64,000 bases of DNA from SIG307 sp045596385. GTDB lineage: Bacteria > Bacillota > Clostridia > Lachnospirales > Lachnospiraceae. Below, one piece after another: positions 17,182 to 26,002 of the stretch; the stretch's first letter is position 1, and every line of letters begins with the position of its first letter. The stretch is from positions 1 to 64,000 of the forward strand of contig JAZOCC010000015.1 in NCBI GenBank assembly GCA_045596385.1. Direction: 5' to 3'. A program made the position numbers and the translations under genes. The notes under the pieces were generated by a model. The model ran no database searches. It saw only the letters and a list, made by a program, of their open reading frames with translations, and was not told the DNA's origin.

Positions 17182-17207
17182 CTGTCACCGACCTTCCTTC
17201 GCATCCG

Positions 17208-18473
17208 TTATAAACGGTCATCCAAATCCGTATCCTCCGGCTGTCCCTGCCGGTACAATTTTATAACAATCAACAACAAAAGTACACTTAAAGCAAGAAA
17301 CATTGCCGATATAAATATTAAAAATACCTGTTGTCCTTTGTATTTATCCAGTGCTTCATAAAGCGCACTGTTATCCTCTTCCACAATCTGCCGGATTTCA
17401 ATCCGTTCCTCATCGAAACGTTGCAGAGTCTGTTGCCGCCTGTCATAGCGGTAATATCCTACCGTACCCAGCGCATCCTCTAACACCAGCACATAAAAAT
17501 CGCTGTCCGGCTTATCCCTTTTTACATAAGCCTTGATACGAATACCATCCACATATAACACCGTCTCCTCATAGCCGGTAGGTGCCACATAAGCTCCCTG
17601 TTCATCGGAAACCTTATATTCTCCGCCAAAGGATACGACGACTCTGCCATCTGTCTCCGCAGCATGGATGCCCGGTTCGTAACCGTCTATGGCAGGCTTT
17701 TCCGGCTCCTTTGTCGGCTCCGGTGCCTCCTCCTGTCTGGTGACATAGAGATAGTATCGCCTCTCGGTCCCGTTTTCCGCGGTTACCGTTACCACCACCG
17801 TATTGCGGCCCACCTTAAGGTTGGTACTTCCGTTTACACCAACCACTGCATTCTCATCTTCGGTCAGGGCACTGACGACAATCCGCTCGGACTCATAAGG
17901 TACTGTCACCTCATACTCCCGTACTGTTGTGGCAAAGGCCGGAGAAAGCTTTCCCGGACTCACCTTTAACGCAGACAAGTTTGCATTGTCGGAAGCATCC
18001 TGTGCCGCCTCCACCATCAGAGTAAGCACATTACTGGATACAGACATGGCACCGTCCATCCCATAGGGATACACCACCGGACGACTATCCAGTGAAATCT
18101 CACACTCCCCGCGGGAAAGAGCACGGAACCGCACCGCATATTTTCTGCTGCCCACACTCGGCGACGCTCCCATATCTGCGATTTTCAGCATACCGGCACC
18201 TCCCGTAAAACAGGAAGGTGCCGTAACAAATTCTATTGCATCTGCATTGTAAATAAGATAGGCTTCGAAATCTCCGATAACCGCCGCCTGCGAAGTCTCT
18301 CCTTCCGCCGGCTGTACGTTAATCCAGAGCGTCACTTCAAACTCCTCTCCGACCCGTACCGTATCGTTTTCCGTCTGCAACTCGATGGTTGCCACCGCTG
18401 CCTGTACATGCTCCGGTGCTCTGAATAAAAGCACCGTCATCACAAGCAGAATTAAAACCAACCCTCGCTTCAT
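17208..18473 (-). CDS. Surface protein with cohesin-like and cadherin-like beta-sandwich domains
   Basis: A 421-residue protein with a signal peptide (LVLILLVMTVLLF to VQA), then a cohesin-type beta sandwich (about 28-155; DTVRVGEEFEVTLWINV, and SRKYAVRFRAL), a cadherin-like domain of the Cadherin-like_beta-sandwich type (about 160-245; NANLSALKVSPGKLSPAF to YYLYVTRQ), a Glu/Pro linker, a further beta-rich domain and a C-terminal transmembrane helix (VFLIFISAMFLALSVLLLLIVI) with a short cytoplasmic tail. It is exported and membrane-anchored at its C-terminus. It is 15 bases downstream of the SH3-glucosaminidase gene, and both end in or contain the same cadherin-like domain, so they likely work together at the envelope. 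Confidence 0.8.
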   Translation of the reverse strand: MKRGLVLILLVMTVLLFRAPEHVQAAVATIELQTENDTVRVGEEFEVTLWINVQPAEGETSQAAVIGDFEAYLIYNADAIEFVTAPSCFTGGAGMLKIADMGASPSVGSRKYAVRFRALSRGECEISLDSRPVVYPYGMDGAMSVSSNVLTLMVEAAQDASDNANLSALKVSPGKLSPAFATTVREYEVTVPYESERIVVSALTEDENAVVGVNGSTNLKVGRNTVVVTVTAENGTERRYYLYVTRQEEAPEPTKEPEKPAIDGYEPGIHAAETDGRVVVSFGGEYKVSDEQGAYVAPTGYEETVLYVDGIRIKAYVKRDKPDSDFYVLVLEDALGTVGYYRYDRRQQTLQRFDEERIEIRQIVEEDNSALYEALDKYKGQQVFLIFISAMFLALSVLLLLIVIKLYRQGQPEDTDLDDRL

Positions 18474-18488
18474 GTAAAATCTCCTCTG

Positions 18489-21400
18489 CTATTCTCTTAC
18501 CACATACAGTACATACTCTCTCTTGGAACCGTCTTCCGCAACCACTGCCACGGTAAGGGTGTTCATCCCTACTGCCAATGTCTGATACCCGTCTCCGAAC
18601 ACCGATGCCTTTTTACTTACGGTTGTGGCACTGATGTTCACCACCTCCGTACCGTTCGGTACAAATACAGAATACTCAGTCTCCGAAGCTCCGTTAAAGC
18701 TCGGCGTCAACGCATAATCGGTACCGTCTACCGCCTTTACGGACAGCTTTGACAAATAATTGTTCGGATTGTATGCAGTCGTCGGCTCCGGACATGCCTG
18801 CTGCGGCATATTCAGATATACCGGTATGGAGAATGCAATCGGGCTGTCCGTTGCCTGCGTATACGCCTGAGCGGTCTTCTTACCCTCGGAGGACGGCGCT
18901 GCCACATTTGCCATATACTGATGACTGTATGTATAATACGGCGTCATGTTAAACTTTTGCAGATAAATCGTATTCTGCCCACGGTTGATATAAGAACTGC
19001 CGATAATATAGGCTCCGCCCACAATTGCACTGTAACGATTATCCCACGGAATCAACGATGCATCATTCAACTCATCATTGGTACTGCTTCCGTATTTTGC
19101 ATACTTCAAACCGTTTGCAATGGCACCGCCGGCCTGTGTACTATGGTATGCCCCAATATTGTAAAAATTATACAATCCTTCAAAGCCTTTTACCGTACCG
19201 GTCACACTATTACTTACCGTAGAGGTGCCGGTAACAACCTCCTGCTTCACACGGGTCGCCAAATGATACGGGCTCACACCGGAATACTCCGCTGCCTTAA
19301 TGAAAGTCTCCGCATAGCTGACGGACTGCTTCTGACCGGAAGCATCCTCATACACATAGGTCGTCCGGTACAACGGAGTGTACTTTAAAATATTCTCTAC
19401 ACCGTCTTCATTCTGATAGGACGGTTCATAGTTTAATACCTCGAACTGAAACACCGACTTTTCATCCAGGAAATTACGCGGGTCCATATAGTACTCCAAT
19501 GCCGCCTTAGAAGCGGTTACCCAGGTAGAACCGTCATATACAATAAAGCTGTCCGTCTTCCAGTTATATGCTCCCTCTTCCAAAGACTTCCATGCAATAC
19601 CGGAACTGTTCGGAATCAGATTCTTACCCGGAATATTTTCCTCCTCTATGGCGATATCCCAATACAAATTCGTATGGTATGCCTTAAACACCCAGTTCGG
19701 ATGTTGTACATGCAATGCACGTAAATACGGCTTGTAGGACTCCGGGAACTGCTGCAATACAAGGTTCAATTCAAAATCCGCACTGACCTCCGGAGTATCG
19801 TTTTCATCCCCCCAGATATCAACCCCCGGATTCGGCCGTACTGTCGGTGTCGGCGGTGCTTCACACTCCGTAATACGGCTTTCCAGAATATAGCCGTAAT
19901 ACTTCACACCACTATAGGTAACACCTACATGTCGATAAATATTTCCTTTGTCGTCCGTATACTGTTCGTACAGCATCAGGTACGTATCCTTCGTTACCGT
20001 TACGGCACGGTTTCCTACATTTGTCTTTACACTGCTGTAGCCGCTTCCCGGAAGGGTTTTTAATACCATGGACGATGCATTCGGATGAATTGCATGTCCC
20101 CAGCCCACCTGGGTCCCCGCCGTATTTTCTTTTGCCTCGGATGCCGGCTTTGGCGTAGGCTTCGTCACAATGCCTTCCGATGGTGTCGGCGTCGGCTCCG
20201 GAGTAGCCACCGGCGGTGCATCACACTCTGTAATATTGCTCTCCAATATGTAGCCGTAATACGTTTGATTAAAATATGTAAATCCGACGTGGCGGTAAAT
20301 CTTACCCTTTTCATCCTCGTACCGTGCATAAAGCATCAGATACTCATTCGGAGTCACGGTAACCGCACGGGTCGTTCCCTGAATCTTTACACTGCTCTGA
20401 CCGCTGCCCGGCAAGACCTTCAAAGCAATCGCATCCGAGGACGGATGCTTTGCATGTCCCCAGCCTTCCTGTGTTCCGGCCTTATTCTCCTCTGCCTTTG
20501 CGGCAGGTGTTACTCCCGGCGCAGGAGTTGTCGTCGGCTTCGGTGTTGCCGTCGGTTTCCCGGTCGGCGTTGTATCCGGTACCGGTGTTGCTGTTGCTTC
20601 CGGGGAAGACGTCGGTGTCGGCTCCGGCGTAGGTGTCGCTGTCGGCGTAGGTGTTACCTCCACCGGCTTTCCAAGCTTCACGGAATCCGCCGGTACATAA
20701 CCCATCACCTGCTCTCCGTTCTTTTCTGCGGTAACCGCAAACCACTTACCATCGGCAGTCGCCTGTTCTCCGGTCAGAGAAACTCCTGTGTCTTTTGCAA
20801 GCACCGCAACAGAACCACCCGAAGTTTTTACATAAGCAGAACTATCGGAAGCACCGGAGCGCAAACGCACCTGTTTTGTCAATACCGCATCCGGTGCGGT
20901 CTCATATCCCAGACAAATGTAATCACTCAACACGTAGCCCTGTGCTTCACCGACGCTAACCTGATACCACTTCTCGGCACCGCTCCAGGCCTCGCCCACA
21001 ACAGTCACCGCATCGTTCATTACAAGAACCTTTACTATATCATACCCGGTACCTACACCGCCACGTAAATTCAGCTGAGTTGCCGAAACCGTTGCCGGAT
21101 AGGCAAAGGACGAACCACCGGACGGGCTCTCCGTCGGAACCGGTGTTGCCGTCGGAATCGGTGTCGCCGTTGGAACCGGAGTCGCTGTCGGAACCGGTGT
21201 TGCTGTCGGGACCGGCGTCGGGGTCGGTTCCGGCTTTGACAACCGCAGATACTGCCCGAATACATAGCCGGTCTTCTTTGCGCCGTTTATCTCTACTTCA
21301 ATACAATACCACTTATCCTCGCCCGTATAACAGCTTCCCGTAGCGATCACCTTCGTATTATTGTTCAAAACCGCAATAATCTCACTGTCCGTACTTGCTT

Positions 21401-22460
21401 TGGCACGCATATTTAAACTTGTGGCCGTAACTGTCGCAGGTACCTCATAATCCAAAATCAATCCATCCGGCTTCGGAGTGGCCGTCGGCTTCGGAGTCGG
21501 AGTAGCGGTCGGAACCGGTGTTGCCGTCGGAATCGCTCCGTCTAACGTTATATACAGGCCGTATACATAGCCCTCCTTTGAGATACCGGCATCGGAAAAA
21601 GTAATACGATACCAGATGTCCCCGTTTACCGAGGTAATGCCGGTAGCCGTAACAGAAGCACCGTAACGAAGGGTTGCAATCTGTGCATTACTCGTACCCG
21701 CACCGCTTCGTACATTTAAGGTACCGGCTGTCACCTTTGCCGGAACAGAAAACTCTGCCGCATAATTCCCCTCGGACTGGGCCGGCTCCTTCGTCGGTGC
21801 CGGCGGAGCCGTAGGCTTCGGAGTCGCCGTCGGAATCGGCGCATTCAACGTCACATAAGGCGCATAGGCATATCCTGTTTTCGTAGTGCCGCCGGACTGA
21901 TACGAAACCTTATACCACTTCTCGCCGCCGGAATAGGTCTCACCCAAAACCGTCACCTTCGCACCGCTCTTTAACGTATCCATTAAAGCACCGGAGGTAC
22001 CGGCACTCTGTCTGATATTCAACTCAGTCACCCAGATTTGTCCCGGAAGGCTATACTCCGTTGCCAGGTTTCCGGAATACACCGGCGCCTTGGTCGGTGT
22101 CGGCGGCTTCGTAGGCGTCTGGGCCGGCGTCTCCTCTACCGAAACGTACTTCCCGCTGATATATCCCTTTACCGTCTGTCCGCCGAAGGTGGTTACGACA
22201 TAGTACCAGCCGTCCTTTTCACTCATAATATCTACTACGGTATTCTTGGACAAATACACATCCTGGCCGTCTACCGTCATCTTACTGTAATTTGTACCCG
22301 GACCGCTTCTCACATACAGGCTGGAAGCAATAATTGTCCCTTCCTGTGCCGCCTGCGGCGAAACAGGTGCCATACCTGCACTTTTACCGAACAACAGCCC
22401 CGCACACAGCAACACTGCAATTGCCGCACGCCCGCGTCTCCATTCCTTTCGTATCTTCAT
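18489..22460 (-). CDS. Multi-SH3 secreted N-acetylglucosaminidase with cadherin-like C-terminus
   Basis: A 1323-residue exported cell-wall protein. After a signal peptide come about six bacterial SH3 domains (LNVRSGAGTSNAQIATL is typical). They are separated by Pro/Thr-rich linkers (PTPVPTATPVPTATP) and followed by two near-identical 80-residue modules carrying GWGHAKHP or GWGHAIHP motifs. The C-terminal third (about 930-1210) is a glucosaminidase-type lytic domain, with PESYKPYLRALHVQHPNW, ARVKQEVV-like RVKQEVVTG bearing the probable catalytic Glu, and YNFYNIGAY. A cadherin-like beta sandwich ends the protein (NNYLSKLSVKAVDG). SH3 repeats should bind peptidoglycan; the enzyme cuts glycan strands. 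RBS GGAGAGAG precedes the start. It is unusually long for the family, mostly through SH3 expansion. Confidence 0.86.
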   Translation of the reverse strand: MKIRKEWRRGRAAIAVLLCAGLLFGKSAGMAPVSPQAAQEGTIIASSLYVRSGPGTNYSKMTVDGQDVYLSKNTVVDIMSEKDGWYYVVTTFGGQTVKGYISGKYVSVEETPAQTPTKPPTPTKAPVYSGNLATEYSLPGQIWVTELNIRQSAGTSGALMDTLKSGAKVTVLGETYSGGEKWYKVSYQSGGTTKTGYAYAPYVTLNAPIPTATPKPTAPPAPTKEPAQSEGNYAAEFSVPAKVTAGTLNVRSGAGTSNAQIATLRYGASVTATGITSVNGDIWYRITFSDAGISKEGYVYGLYITLDGAIPTATPVPTATPTPKPTATPKPDGLILDYEVPATVTATSLNMRAKASTDSEIIAVLNNNTKVIATGSCYTGEDKWYCIEVEINGAKKTGYVFGQYLRLSKPEPTPTPVPTATPVPTATPVPTATPIPTATPVPTESPSGGSSFAYPATVSATQLNLRGGVGTGYDIVKVLVMNDAVTVVGEAWSGAEKWYQVSVGEAQGYVLSDYICLGYETAPDAVLTKQVRLRSGASDSSAYVKTSGGSVAVLAKDTGVSLTGEQATADGKWFAVTAEKNGEQVMGYVPADSVKLGKPVEVTPTPTATPTPEPTPTSSPEATATPVPDTTPTGKPTATPKPTTTPAPGVTPAAKAEENKAGTQEGWGHAKHPSSDAIALKVLPGSGQSSVKIQGTTRAVTVTPNEYLMLYARYEDEKGKIYRHVGFTYFNQTYYGYILESNITECDAPPVATPEPTPTPSEGIVTKPTPKPASEAKENTAGTQVGWGHAIHPNASSMVLKTLPGSGYSSVKTNVGNRAVTVTKDTYLMLYEQYTDDKGNIYRHVGVTYSGVKYYGYILESRITECEAPPTPTVRPNPGVDIWGDENDTPEVSADFELNLVLQQFPESYKPYLRALHVQHPNWVFKAYHTNLYWDIAIEEENIPGKNLIPNSSGIAWKSLEEGAYNWKTDSFIVYDGSTWVTASKAALEYYMDPRNFLDEKSVFQFEVLNYEPSYQNEDGVENILKYTPLYRTTYVYEDASGQKQSVSYAETFIKAAEYSGVSPYHLATRVKQEVVTGTSTVSNSVTGTVKGFEGLYNFYNIGAYHSTQAGGAIANGLKYAKYGSSTNDELNDASLIPWDNRYSAIVGGAYIIGSSYINRGQNTIYLQKFNMTPYYTYSHQYMANVAAPSSEGKKTAQAYTQATDSPIAFSIPVYLNMPQQACPEPTTAYNPNNYLSKLSVKAVDGTDYALTPSFNGASETEYSVFVPNGTEVVNISATTVSKKASVFGDGYQTLAVGMNTLTVAVVAEDGSKREYVLYVVRE

Positions 22461-22675
22461 TGCACTCTCTCCTTTATTAACGTATCTTCTCTATGTTTAT
22501 CCGATTGTATCCTGCCTATATCTTGTAGTATAGCATATCCATTCTACCACAGTAAGTATAAAACTACTATATGTCACTTTCATGTCAGAGAAAAAAGAAT
22601 TCGGCGGACTTTGCCTGAAAAAAATGTCAAACGGCCGGGGATAATCATCCCCGGCCGCAACCGTCTTGTCTTTAC

Positions 22676-24529
22676 TTATTCTTCTACGGATTCCTTCTGT
22701 TTACGACGTTTCGCCACCATAACATTTGCGGCAATACCCAGGCCGATCATTCCCCAGAACACCGGCGCCGTTACTACCATGGAGTCATTGGAAATACCGG
22801 AAATCATATATCCGATACTGCCGATAAATGCAGCAATACCGAAAGCTTCCGTCTGGGAGCTCAGCTTCTTAAACGCATACAAGCGTAAAGACCATACCGC
22901 ATACCACACATAAAATACCAACAAACAAACCAAAGAAACCAGACCGGTCTGCACCGCCACCTGTAAGTACCAACTGTGAGGCTTTGTCATTATCTGACGC
23001 TCAAATTTATGCTTATACATATTCAGATAATCTTCTTGCGGATACTCAAGCAAAAATGTATCCGGACCGGAACCGATAAAAATGTGCTCCTTCAAAAGCG
23101 GAAGGGTACGACTCCAGATATATCCTCTGGAAGAAAAGGCGGTCTGCCAATTCTCAAACCCGAAATGCTCCGCCATAATCATGTCGGACTCTTTTCCGAA
23201 ATCGGTAATATACTGATAGCTCTCCTTTTCATCGCTGTAAACAAAGAGCCACTCCTTCTCGGCAATAATCTGTATTCCCAGCTTTGCCCCGATGTACACA
23301 GGAGCCACCTTTATATCTTTTATCGCCGGATGCGTAAAGGAAAACGCCGTGCCTTCTTCATTCGGAAGCAGTTCCACCTGATTGCCGTTTTCATCAATTG
23401 CATACATTCCGTAGGCATCCTCTGTTTCATAAAGAGTTATCTGCAGTTTCATCTCGTTATATTCCAGCACAACACCGCCCGGAGATGTATACATCTCGGT
23501 CAAGCCTGTTTTCCTTATCACGGTACCGTCTTCCGCAGCTTTCTCTACAACCGGTTTCTCTTCCGGTACCAGCACTTGCTTTACCTTCTTAAAAATAAAA
23601 TTGTTTCCGCATGCATTCACAATCAGGACTGCTCCCAGTGCAACACCTGCCACAGCAAGCACCCAATACCATTTCTTTAAAACCCTGCACAATGCAAAGC
23701 CTACCGCCACACACAAGGTTGCCAAGGTTGCTACCAAACCCGCCTTGGAACGGCTGGCTAAAAGCGAATACGCCACAAGAATGAAGTTCGCACCGTGCCA
23801 GATACAACGCACCTTATTCTTTTCCTTGAACAGCATAACAACAAGGAACGGAATCACGCAGGAACTGTATACTCCCAGGTAATTCGGATTATACAAGGTT
23901 CCGTATGACATACTTTCCGGAAATGCAATCGATACCGACCCGGAACCGATTAACTTCTGCATCCAATCTAAGGTAAAAATATCGAAGCCAAGCCCCTGCA
24001 ATGTACCGATAATGCCAATCACCGTGGCTCCGAAGCAAATCCCGTCTGCTACCACCTGCAATTCCTGACGACTCTGTGCAAATAAAAGCACATAATATAC
24101 AGCAAGAACATAGGATAATAATACCCAAATCGTTTCAAACTGTTCAAAGCCTCCCGCAAAGGAAAAGCTTTTATTCACGGAACAACATGCCGACAAAAAT
24201 GCCAGAGCGCCGTAAACAAATAACGGCACCAGTACCATTGCAAAGGACGCTCTGCCCTTCTTCTTCCACAAGCGTACGGCCACACAAACTGCCATCACAA
24301 ACATAAGCAGAGTCAATGCGATAGATTTAATAATTAAAAAGAACTCCGGTGTATACAACTGAATTCCAAACCACGGATACCCCGTCAAACCATTTGCATG
24401 ATCTATCTGATGTACCAGAAGCGGAACCACTCCTACCATTAACATTACAGGGAGCATACGTATTACCGCACCCCAATATCCTTCCTGCGGAAGTGTAGTT
24501 CTACTCTCCCGATATTTTGTCTTTTCCAT
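22676..24529 (-). CDS. O-antigen ligase / polymerase-like membrane protein
   Basis: A 617-residue membrane protein with about ten to eleven hydrophobic helices and the O-antigen ligase (Wzy_C) pattern. SRSKAGLVATLATLCVAVGFAL is the motif around the first large loop and GSGPDTFLLEYPQEDY lies in the long outer loop (about 330-500), which is beta-rich and larger than in most relatives. It probably ligates or polymerises an envelope glycan. Start placed at the ATG at 24529, which follows AGAGGAT, rather than an earlier in-frame codon. It stands alone, with a 200-base gap to the SH3 protein and divergent from the tyrosine recombinase at 24716. No glycosyltransferase genes are adjacent. Confidence 0.8.
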   Translation of the reverse strand: MEKTKYRESRTTLPQEGYWGAVIRMLPVMLMVGVVPLLVHQIDHANGLTGYPWFGIQLYTPEFFLIIKSIALTLLMFVMAVCVAVRLWKKKGRASFAMVLVPLFVYGALAFLSACCSVNKSFSFAGGFEQFETIWVLLSYVLAVYYVLLFAQSRQELQVVADGICFGATVIGIIGTLQGLGFDIFTLDWMQKLIGSGSVSIAFPESMSYGTLYNPNYLGVYSSCVIPFLVVMLFKEKNKVRCIWHGANFILVAYSLLASRSKAGLVATLATLCVAVGFALCRVLKKWYWVLAVAGVALGAVLIVNACGNNFIFKKVKQVLVPEEKPVVEKAAEDGTVIRKTGLTEMYTSPGGVVLEYNEMKLQITLYETEDAYGMYAIDENGNQVELLPNEEGTAFSFTHPAIKDIKVAPVYIGAKLGIQIIAEKEWLFVYSDEKESYQYITDFGKESDMIMAEHFGFENWQTAFSSRGYIWSRTLPLLKEHIFIGSGPDTFLLEYPQEDYLNMYKHKFERQIMTKPHSWYLQVAVQTGLVSLVCLLVFYVWYAVWSLRLYAFKKLSSQTEAFGIAAFIGSIGYMISGISNDSMVVTAPVFWGMIGLGIAANVMVAKRRKQKESVEE

Positions 24530-24715
24530 AATCCTCTTCCCTTTTCTTTTAATACGGACAACCTGTTCCACATACCATTATACACATTTTTTAAAATACT
24601 GCAAGTACTGTTAATTTCGAACGACCTCCTTACAACCGAATCAAATGATTATGATATGATAAAAACAGCTCCTTACGGAGACAATATGTTACAAATGAAC
24701 AGGAGGAGAAAATCT

Positions 24716-25873
24716 ATGTCACTACTTTCTTGCCCGGAATGTAATCATGTCGTTTCGGATAAGGCGATTGCCTGCCCCGGTTGCGGATATCCTATGGCTA
24801 CCTGTACAAATCCTAAAACCGTCCTACAAAAAACCTGTCGCAGAAAGCTGCCCAACGGATACGGCAGTATAAAAAAATTAAGTGGCAACCGCCGTCGTCC
24901 CTATGCGGTCTATCCGCCTCTTCTTGTCTCCTCCGCATCGTCCTCTTCTGCCGTAAAATCTCCCGCCCTCGGCTACTATAAGGACTGGTATTCTGCATTT
25001 GAAGCTTTAACACAGTATCACCGTAATCCTTATGACGTAGAAACACGAATTCTCACCTTTGCAGAGGTATATAAGCGCTTTTACAAAGAAAAATTCGAAT
25101 ATGGGAAAAAGGAGCTTTCCGTTTCCTCTAAATACGCCTACGATACCGCTTTTAAAAACTGTACTTCACTGCATTTTCTCCGCTTTTCCGACATACGCAA
25201 GCAGGAACTCCAAGCGGTTCTGGATGATTGTACCTTGGGCTATTCCAGCGTATGCAACCTGAAGAAGCTGTTCTGCCAGATGTATCGGTTTGCCATCGAA
25301 AACGATATTGTGGAAAAAAATTATGCACAATATGTATCCATCAACAGAAACGACGATACCGAAAAGGGCGAACCCTTCTCCCCGGAAGAACTGGACATCT
25401 TATGGAGTAACAGCCGGGATAAAGTTGTACAAATGATACTTATCATGATTTACAGCGGCTTTCGGATTCGTGCCTTCGAAACAATTGAGATAAATACAAA
25501 GGAGTTCTATTTCAAGGGAGGTGTTAAAACGGCGGCCGGAAAGGGCAGAATCGTTCCTATCCACACAGCCATTCTCCCTTTTGCACAAGCATTTCCGGTA
25601 AACTTTCCAAAATTCCGGGGCAATACCTTCCGGTCCAATTATTTTTACCCTACCTTGAAACATCTCGGAATTGCCACAACAAAGAGCGGAAAGAAACATA
25701 CTCCCCACGATTGTCGCCATACCTTTTCATGGCTCTGCGACAAATATAAGGTAGATGAGCTTTCCAAGCATCTCCTTATGGGACACAGCCCTGGAAAAGA
25801 CGTTGAAAAAGCGGTATACGGTCACCGTACCTTTGAAGAGCTGCGGGAGGAAATCAATAAAATTGAATGCTAG
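24716..25873 (+). CDS. Tyrosine recombinase with N-terminal zinc ribbon, probable invertase
   Basis: A 385-residue tyrosine recombinase. Residues 1-25 form a zinc ribbon (C6, C9, C20, C23). An AP2-like arm-binding segment follows (RKLPNGYGSIKKLSGNRR), then a core-binding domain. The catalytic domain shows Arg250 (GFRIR), His331 and Arg334 (HDCRHTF), His357 (LMGHS) and Tyr368 (AVYGH), a complete active set. The ATG at 24716 follows AGGAGGAG. The gene ends 140 bases before a core-like site at 26012-26036, just outside the segment bounded by the inverted sites. The likely role is inversion of that segment and so switching of the surface protein module. Integrase of a decayed prophage is the alternative, but no other phage genes are nearby. 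Confidence 0.9.
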   Translation: MSLLSCPECNHVVSDKAIACPGCGYPMATCTNPKTVLQKTCRRKLPNGYGSIKKLSGNRRRPYAVYPPLLVSSASSSSAVKSPALGYYKDWYSAFEALTQYHRNPYDVETRILTFAEVYKRFYKEKFEYGKKELSVSSKYAYDTAFKNCTSLHFLRFSDIRKQELQAVLDDCTLGYSSVCNLKKLFCQMYRFAIENDIVEKNYAQYVSINRNDDTEKGEPFSPEELDILWSNSRDKVVQMILIMIYSGFRIRAFETIEINTKEFYFKGGVKTAAGKGRIVPIHTAILPFAQAFPVNFPKFRGNTFRSNYFYPTLKHLGIATTKSGKKHTPHDCRHTFSWLCDKYKVDELSKHLLMGHSPGKDVEKAVYGHRTFEELREEINKIEC

Positions 25874-25912
25874 CGTGTTGCTAATTTGTTACTAATCTGT
25901 CGCCAATACGTA

Positions 25913-25985
25913 AAAAATGCGCATTTTTATTTCCGGTAATTTCCTTCCTGTAGCCTTGAAAGTTCCTGAAAACAAAGGAATTACC
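25913..25985 (+). promoter_or_regulatory. Palindromes between the tyrosine recombinase gene and the left core site
   Basis: AAAAATGC and GCATTTTT make a perfect 16-base palindrome at 25913-25928, possibly the recombinase terminator. Further on, GGTAATTTCC (25935-25944) is matched in inverse by GGAATTACC (25977-25985) with one base missing. Spacing next to a core site could suit accessory or arm-type binding, but this is speculative. Confidence 0.35.
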
Positions 25986-26002
25986 CGTTTATAGAAGCTT
26001 TA

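Noticed and set aside
20085..21068. Long plus-strand frame opposite the SH3 protein
   Set aside because: Arg/Cys-rich shadow of the Thr/Pro linker codons of the minus-strand gene; no ribosome site or domain.
20500..21520. Tandem DNA repeats in the linker regions read as a CRISPR or minisatellite
   Set aside because: They encode Pro-Thr-Ala-Thr linkers in frame inside a single gene and have no spacer structure.
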